DNA of 64,000 nucleotides from assembly GCA_000708835.1 (NCBI GenBank), contig DF237064.1, positions 1-64,000 on the forward strand, read 5' to 3'. How positions within the stretch are numbered: the first letter of the stretch is position 1; each line of letters begins with the position of its first letter. Below are positions 58,801 through 64,000 of this stretch, one piece after another. The notes beneath the pieces are model-generated. The model was not told the DNA's origin, searched no databases, and was given only the letters and a program-made list of their open reading frames with translations. A program made the position numbers and the translations under genes. Source of the DNA: Klebsormidium nitens (taxonomy: Eukaryota; Streptophyta; Klebsormidiophyceae; Klebsormidiales; Klebsormidiaceae).

Positions 58801-61800
58801 TGCTTCGCGATCTCCAGCAGAAATTGAAACGCGAGCATCCAGAACGGGCGGAATCTCGAGAGGAGAGACTTCAAACGTCCACGAGAAATTGTTGAGCTTT
58901 TGAACGCGACCCCTTTGCAACAGCACTGTCGCAATTATCCGCGCAGACTGTGCTGTCGGTCCGGCCTGCGCTGAAGGCGATTCGAAACCGTACGGTAAAT
59001 AGTCCGGTAAGTCTTCTCGTAGGGCAACGACGCCGGCTGACTACCATCCAGAGCCCGCTGTCCAAATCGGACAGTGTTGCGTTTCCGGACAGAGATCCAA
59101 GATCGGACGCTCACCTGCGTACAAAAGACGTCCGCCAACGCCTGCACGCGCCGCGGCGCCTGTCGGCTGGGCTCGGACGCGTGGCCCAGCTGTCCGGAGC
59201 GTCCGCAGCCCCACGTCAGCAGCTCGCCGCCTTCCAGAACCGCAGCGCTGTGCTGCTGCCCGCACGCGATTTGCGCCGTCCGAGTTTCCGTTCCGCTCAG
59301 CGCCGGGACGAGCGCCGGAATGCGCCGCTCCTCCACGTCGTCGAAGCCCAGCTGTCCGCAATCGTTCGCGCCCCAAGCGAAAACCTGACACGTGCAATCA
59401 TGGATTTTCGGAATATGGATAAAGTAAACCACACCTAAACTGAGTAATCTTTCTACTTTTTGCTGCTCAGAGCATGTCGGGCTGTAAGTTCAATTCTGGC
59501 AATTGCAGAGGTAAAAATGCAGCAGAGAAGAGTGGCGCAAAAAGAGAATACGGATCGGTAAAATCAAAAGTAAGAGCTTTCCGAAAGAAGGAAGATAACA
59601 GAGGCTTTTCAACATCAGGCTTCGCTTGAGGCGAAGTGACTAGCACTCTTGTCTATCCATCAAGGGGGAATGTAATCTCTGACATCAATCGCGCTGAAAG
59701 GAGCAAAGCACTTACGTGACCGTTGGACAGGAGTGCTATTGAATGTTCGGCGCCACAGGCGATTTGGGCGACCGGCTGGGGCAGCTGCAGGAGAACCGGG
59801 GTCGCCCAGCTGCGGTTCCCGTTCTGCACAGTGGAACGGCGTACCATGAAACCTCCCTTGACAATCAGCATGGCCCTCAGCATTCGGAGGGAACATAAGA
59901 TCAGCATGCTGTCATGGAGGACTTTTGTGAGCCGCCCAACACCTTGAGAAGCTTCATCTGTTCAACCTCTTTTCCGTGTGCTCATCCGCATTTGCAAAGA
60001 TTTGCGCGGCCAGCGATAATCGCCCGACGGATCGTTTCTTCAGCCGTTGTGAAGCGCCTAAGTCTGAATCTTATTTACCTCGTAAAGTCGACCCTGCTGC
60101 TGATGAGAGACCAGTCACAGGATGATTCGCAACCGGTCAAGTCATAGCGTCATCCAAAACTTCGTTACCAAACTCACCCCGTTCCGGTCCCGCCGCAGCC
60201 CAAGCTGCCCCTTGTTATTATGCCCCCACATGTACAGATCCCCCGCTGACGTCAGCGCGGCCGCGTGGCGCGCGCCGGCCGCGACCGCCGTGAAAACCCT
60301 CTCCGCGAGCGCCGTGTGCGGCCGGAGGCAGAACTTGGGCCCTTCCGCGGCCGCCTGTCCTTTGACGTTGTCGCCCCAGGTGTAAATGGGGGTGTGCTTA
60401 GCTTCCCCACGCAAGAGCTGCCACACGTCGTACCTGTAAGAAGGGGGCGCGAAGATCTCGGAAGGGGTGTCGAAACTTTGGGCTTTAATAGACGCCGTTC
60501 TCAGGTGTAAATGGAGGTGTGCGTTGCGTCCCCGCGCAAGAGCTGCCCTACGTCGTGCCTGCGGAGAGGAGGGCGCGGAGAATCGGAAAGGGTTCGGTTC
60601 GGATTTGGTGAGCTTTTGGTCTGACGTTTTTGGATTTGTTTATGGGGGTATCGAGCTGTCGCTCCAGGTATAGACCGGGGTGTGCGTTGCATCACCCCTC
60701 GAGAGCTGCCACACGTCGTACCTGTGGAAGGAGGGGCTGGAATCACTCCGGAAGGTCTGAATATCTGTGGACCTCGGGTGTGTCTTGCTTTCTCTGCAAG
60801 GGCTGCCACACGTTGAACCTGTGGGAAGGGGCGCGCGTAAAACTGGGATTGGAGAAATCTGGAAGTGTCTTGGATCTGCTACGCTTTTGCTTCTGGACTT
60901 TGAAGCTATCGGCCCAAGTAAAGACTAGGGCCTGCTTCGGTTCCCCTCGGCAAGAGCTGCTTCACGTCGTGCCTGAGGGAAGAGGGCGAGGATTGCTTGA
61001 GGCGTTCAGAAACTTTTCTGTGTTGTTGTCAACCTCTTGTCGTCCGACGTGGAATTGAGAATGCGCTTCGCTTCTTCTCACAAGACTTTCCACACGTTGC
61101 GACTTTGGAATCAAGGGGGTTCAGAGTCGGAAGGCACCCGAACGACAGTCTCTCGTTTCTTTTTGTTTGCATCGATTTGACACAGGACAATCTTCGCGCA
61201 ATCCGATCCGAGGCAACACTCTGCAGCCCCGCTTTGGAGATTAGTTGACTTTGCGGTCAAAAGATGATTCAAATAGCAAAGCCCCTCACCCTTCATCGCG
61301 CCCCGCCCCGCCGACCCTGCGCGGCCGCATTGGCGCGGGCACCTCCACCCGCTGCTTCTCGATCCCCTTGATTACCGCTTCCGGCTTTTCCGCCACCACT
61401 TCGATCTCCTCCTCCCAATCGCCCGCAACGCTTTCGTCATCGACCAAAATCTCGTCCGCTTTTGTTACTTCCTCTTCTCCCCCACCCTCGAGCGCAGCCT
61501 CTTCAGTATCTTCCCCGTTTTCCACCCCCTCTTTCTGTGTCTTCGTCTGATTCTCGCTCCCCGCCTCCTCATCGCTCTCATCGTCCCCCGAACTTTCCCC
61601 CTCGCTGCTGATGCTGTCCTCAAACGAAGCCTTGACTCTGTTCTTTCGGACATTCATCCCCTTTTGTCCCATTTCAGAAGCCTTCCCTGTCCCCGGACTA
61701 CGTATCACCCCCGCACTCTTGGCAGGCAAACCGACCCCCGAAACGTTCTTCCCGGCTGCCGTCGCTCCCCCCCGCCCTGCAACACTACCAATGCTTGCTT

Positions 61801-63754
61801 CCGCTCTCCCTCTTCCCACCCCCCTCTTCGCAGCAGCTCCGCTCCAAGGCCCCAAACCGCTGCCACTTGGCGGCCGCTCGTGCGCCCTTGCCGGGAGGTG
61901 CTTCGCTCCGGGGGGGCCTCCCCCCAGGTCCGACATCCCCCCCTCCGGGAACAGGCTCGACAGCTTTTCCCTTTCCTTCTTTTTCCGCGCCTTTTCGATG
62001 CTCGCAAGGAGCTCCAACGACGGGCCCGAGGACCGCCGCTTCGCTTTTGAGCGCTTTTTCTTCAGCTTCTTCTTCGGCTTTTCTTCGGGCTGGATCGCCG
62101 CCCCGACGGCAACGACCGGTTCCGAAGCACTTTCGTCCGCATTCTCCACGTCGGAATCCCGTTCTCCGGGGGAAAGGAAATGCGGTGCCCTCGTCCCCGT
62201 TTCGGGGGGCTCGCCGTCTTTCCCCTGACCACGCCCCGCAATCAGCATCTCTGACAACTCGTCCTCCGACTCCGCCCCCTCCATTCTGAACAGTCGCGAG
62301 TCCGTCCCTTCTAACAATCGTAAGCGCGGGCTGACCTCTCCTCCCTTCTTTCGCTTCCTCATCCCTTCCTCTCCATCTACCATCTTGCTCCCCTCCATTC
62401 TGAAGTCCAGCGGCGAACCCGCCCGCGATCTGTGGCTCTTTTCGGGGGTCCGCAGCTGCGGGGGGGTCCCTGCGGGGCTCCTGACAACGACAGGTGTCGC
62501 AATGCCATTGACCACTTCCCTTGGCCGCCACGCTTCCAACTGGTGCTCAAACACCCAGTCCGAGTACGCCGACGTTTTCGCAAATATGGTTCGAAACGGG
62601 ATTCGTATCGGCTCGGGGGCTCCGTCGGCCTTCATCTGCTTTTCTGGGAGGGTGTTCACACTTTCGTTGTCAGAGCCGTGGTCCATCCACTTCCCTTCTT
62701 TCCTCGCGCCTTGTTTCTTCTTCCTGGGATCTAGAATTCCCCAGCTGCGCTTGCTTGGCGCCGTCACACTCTTCAAGGACGAAAACATGTTCCTCAGGCG
62801 CACTGGCTTCTGCTTCCCCTTTGCTTCAGGACCCTCGTATGCCCCCCGCGAAGCCTCCACCTCTTTCCGAGACACACTGCTCTGCGGCCTTGACTCCGCA
62901 AACCGACTCCTCCCCAGCTCTCGTCTCTCCCTACTGGAGGCCCCCCTTTTCCCCTCGTCGTCCGGCCCCCCCCTCGGCGGAGCATGGTCCCCCGTCAACC
63001 GCCGCAGAAACAGGGCCCGCAGGTCCAACTGCGACTCAGGCGTGCGCGCCCGCAGCCTTTGGATGTATTCACGCTCCACATCACCCACGCTCGGCTCAGG
63101 CGTGGGCTCCGGTGTGAATTCTTTCACCTCCTTCGCGGCTCGCTGCTTCGCGAGACTGTCGAGCTGCGCCGCGAGCGCCTCCCGAAATGCGAGCTCGGAA
63201 TTGACCGAGTCTTCCAAGAGCCGGGAGCTCGGCAGACTGAGGACTCGGTGCGCGTGAGCTCGTGCGAGGCTCGCCCGGTTCGCCGCCGCGAGCTGTGCCA
63301 GCTCGTCTTCCACGCTCAGGAAAGCCTTGAGCTTCTTCTTCCTTTTCTTGGCCCCAGGCATCCCATCCGAAGCTTTAGCCTTCCCTTCCGAAAGCCCCAG
63401 AGAGACGCTCCGGATTAACACCGGATGCCCCCTTTTCTGCAGCAGGGGGGTCTCCACCCTGCTCGTCGTGTGCCACGGCGACGCCCCCCGCAGCGGAGGA
63501 GGGCTCTTTCTCGGCGTGCGCTGATCTGGCGTGCTGTGATTGGAGGAGCTGTCCCTGCTCAGGGTTTCCAGCATTCTGGCTTTGAGCTCCTCTGAAAGGG
63601 CCTTCGTTTCTTCTATGTGCATGCGCAGGCTCCTGCGGCTCTCAGCAGAGGAGGAAGAGGCAATGGACTGGACGCTGGCGCCGCCCTCGGACCGGTGGGT
63701 GTCCATTTCGGACGACCGGTGAGTGTCCAGCTGAGAGGGGTGTGGACTGTCCAT
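46825..63754 (-). CDS. Giant multidomain protein: disordered N-terminus, RCC1 repeats, three p25-alpha-like regions, TPRs; 17 exons
   Basis: Exons (minus): 63754-61290, 60433-60178, 59823-59716, 59384-59115, 58070-57375, 56674-55211, 54668-54391, 53695-53542, 53135-52950, 52285-52114, 51664-51463, 50838-50698, 50167-49962, 49554-49292, 48800-48669, 48329-48225, 47691-46825. All 16 joins keep phase, giving about 2,654 residues. Residues 1-820 are charged and disordered. RCC1 blades occupy ~822-1240 (YTWGDNVKGQ, MWGHNNKGQLGL, AWGANDCGQLGF, SWGFNGNGCLGLG, TWGNSSIGRLG). p25-alpha (TPPP)-like segments follow: WLLFLRECLLYD with FEGFKDAL (split by a disordered insert); FLRICRDCQLAEGQRL with ERFADVLTSIALTKF; and FKTLCAKHDLM with YSEFLEALSLVS. 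TPR-like helices lie at ~2210-2410, then a Ser/Arg-rich tail. p25-alpha proteins bind microtubules and track with cilia, so a cytoskeletal or ciliary role is inferred. The two introns ending exons 15 and 16 use GC donors. It could be two genes if transcripts break, but the phase argues against that. Confidence 0.83.
47772..47820 (-). repeat. Copy of the acceptor edge of exon 17
   Basis: The exon 17 start (plus strand ctcgagcaactcaattgc then ctgcaggaagg) is repeated about 120 bp upstream in the intron as ctcgagcaattcagtcgc then ctgcaggaagg, keeping a usable-looking ctgcag acceptor. Confidence 0.85.
48886..48920 (-). repeat. Copy of the acceptor edge of exon 15
   Basis: ggccgcctcctgcg at the exon 15 acceptor (about 48792-48805) recurs at about 48893-48906 inside intron 14, again as a potential acceptor. 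Confidence 0.65.
50255..50347 (-). repeat. Copy of the start of exon 13
   Basis: The first ~95 bases of exon 13 with its acceptor (50075-50175) are repeated in intron 12 at about 50255-50347. The segment aagtcgagcagcgcccgga is shared exactly, apart from decay at the edges, and both copies end in ctgca(t/a)atgagtg. Confidence 0.9.
51715..51960 (-). repeat. Two copies of the acceptor edge of exon 11
   Basis: The exon 11 start (51570-51664, around gcgcagcgcgacctcgttc) recurs nearly intact at about 51718-51815 and more decayed at 51865-51960 in intron 10. Spacing is about 145 bp. Confidence 0.9.
52671..52910 (-). repeat. Two copies of the donor edge of exon 9
   Basis: The exon 9 end (52950-53020) recurs at about 52690-52795 and 52820-52905, downstream in the sense direction. 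The shared core is gggcggcgctttggtcgcct, with substitutions in the copies. Confidence 0.85.
53220..53285 (-). repeat. Copy of the acceptor edge of exon 9
   Basis: aggccgcagtagcgcgagaa near the exon 9 start (53104-53135) recurs as aggccgcagtaccgtgagaa at about 53237-53256, continuing through a gttacgtggg version of the junction. Confidence 0.8.
53770..54245 (-). repeat. Four copies of the acceptor edge of exon 8
   Basis: The exon 8 start (gcgagcgtgttggcgcc ... gcgcacgatgctggc, 53650-53700) recurs at about 53785-53845, 53895-53965, 54055-54110 and 54180-54240. Several copies also keep the branch-like gacgtcag or gatgtcag that follows the acceptor on the plus strand. Decay increases with distance. 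Confidence 0.85.
60505..61110 (-). repeat. Five copies of the acceptor edge of exon 2
   Basis: The exon 2 start (plus strand ggtgtgcttagcttccccacgcaagagctgcc..., ending gtacctg at 60437) recurs near 60505-60565, 60665-60725, 60780-60825, 60920-60978 and 61065-61110. Typical shared cores are gagctgcc, cacgtcgt and acctg. The copies fill most of intron 1. Confidence 0.85.
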
Positions 63755-64000
63755 GGCTGCAGGCCAATCTGCAGACCTCAGAGTTCAAAACCAGCTCATA
63801 ATCTCTGGAATGACTGTCAGCTGAAAATAGGAAAGGAGTGTTGGCTATGGCCTGCTAGGCAGAATCTTTGGAGAGATGACTCAGCAGGGAAGCGTCTTCA
63901 GACTCTTCTTGCAGGGCCCAATGCTGCAGGCCCTTTCCGCCGCTTGCACCATTATCTAGCTAGCGTGTGTGTCAAAGTTGATTCTCCTGCATGAGGGAAA
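63755..64000. other. 5' flank of the giant gene
   Basis: Sequence upstream of ATG 63754, presumably leader and promoter of the minus-strand gene, which continues beyond the window. No further feature is recognised. Confidence 0.4.

Noticed and set aside
60142-60426. RCC1 exon as a separate small gene
   Set aside because: The frame is bounded by a strong acceptor and donor and joins in phase with exons on both sides.
61611-62228. 205-codon plus-strand frame within the giant gene
   Set aside because: It is the complement of exon 1, whose minus-strand frame is 821 codons long and joins in phase to RCC1 exons. Low-complexity composition keeps the other strand open.

Overview
This is nuclear DNA from a eukaryote: genes are split by spliceosomal introns of about 65 to 1,200 nt, there are no operons, and an assembly gap of N lies at 19391-19736. 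The gene content points to a streptophyte green plant or alga. A class I LOB-domain (LBD) gene, an ABI3/VP1-type B3 domain and a ZF-HD-like homeodomain are plant/charophyte families. A giant protein with p25-alpha (TPPP)-like domains, a family associated with cilia and microtubules, suggests a lineage that may still make flagellated cells. A charophyte alga such as Klebsormidium is a reasonable guess, but this is inference. I built the gene models by hand from splice signals, reading-frame phase and family similarity. Nearly every exon join below is phase-consistent, but none has been tested against transcripts.

Layout, left to right. 1593-4372 (+): LBD transcription factor, six exons. 8848-10958 (+): last four exons of a small unrecognised gene. 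12712-17762 (-): a protein joining a homeodomain-like domain to a C-terminal B3 domain, five exons. 19946-21229 (+): F-box/leucine-rich-repeat gene with two compensating frameshifts. 23404-28107 (-): ARV1 lipid-homeostasis protein, eight exons placed. 29141-30235 (+): small Ser-rich protein, unrecognised. 31493-36504 (-): PDCD2-type MYND protein with a very large disordered insert. 38157-42871 (+): armadillo-like repeat protein. 43967-45366 (-): MYND zinc-finger protein. 46825-63754 (-): 17-exon gene for a protein of about 2,650 residues, ordered as disordered N-terminus, RCC1 repeats, three p25-alpha-like regions and TPRs. The intervals between genes show little except scattered GC-rich blocks, one tRNA-like element and short tandem repeats.

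The most unusual signal is a repeated architecture at exon edges. In at least five genes, introns carry degraded tandem copies of the adjacent exon-intron junction: the last 20-60 bases of an exon with its donor, or the acceptor (sometimes with its branch region) and the first 20-60 bases of the next exon. They recur one to five times at roughly 50-145 bp spacing and often keep usable-looking splice signals. I call these splice-junction echoes. A second signal is the box CTGACGTCA in the branch-site region 20-30 nt upstream of many acceptors; some echoes carry it too. The homeodomain-B3 fusion and the RCC1/p25-alpha/TPR architecture are the two proteins I would check first for novelty.
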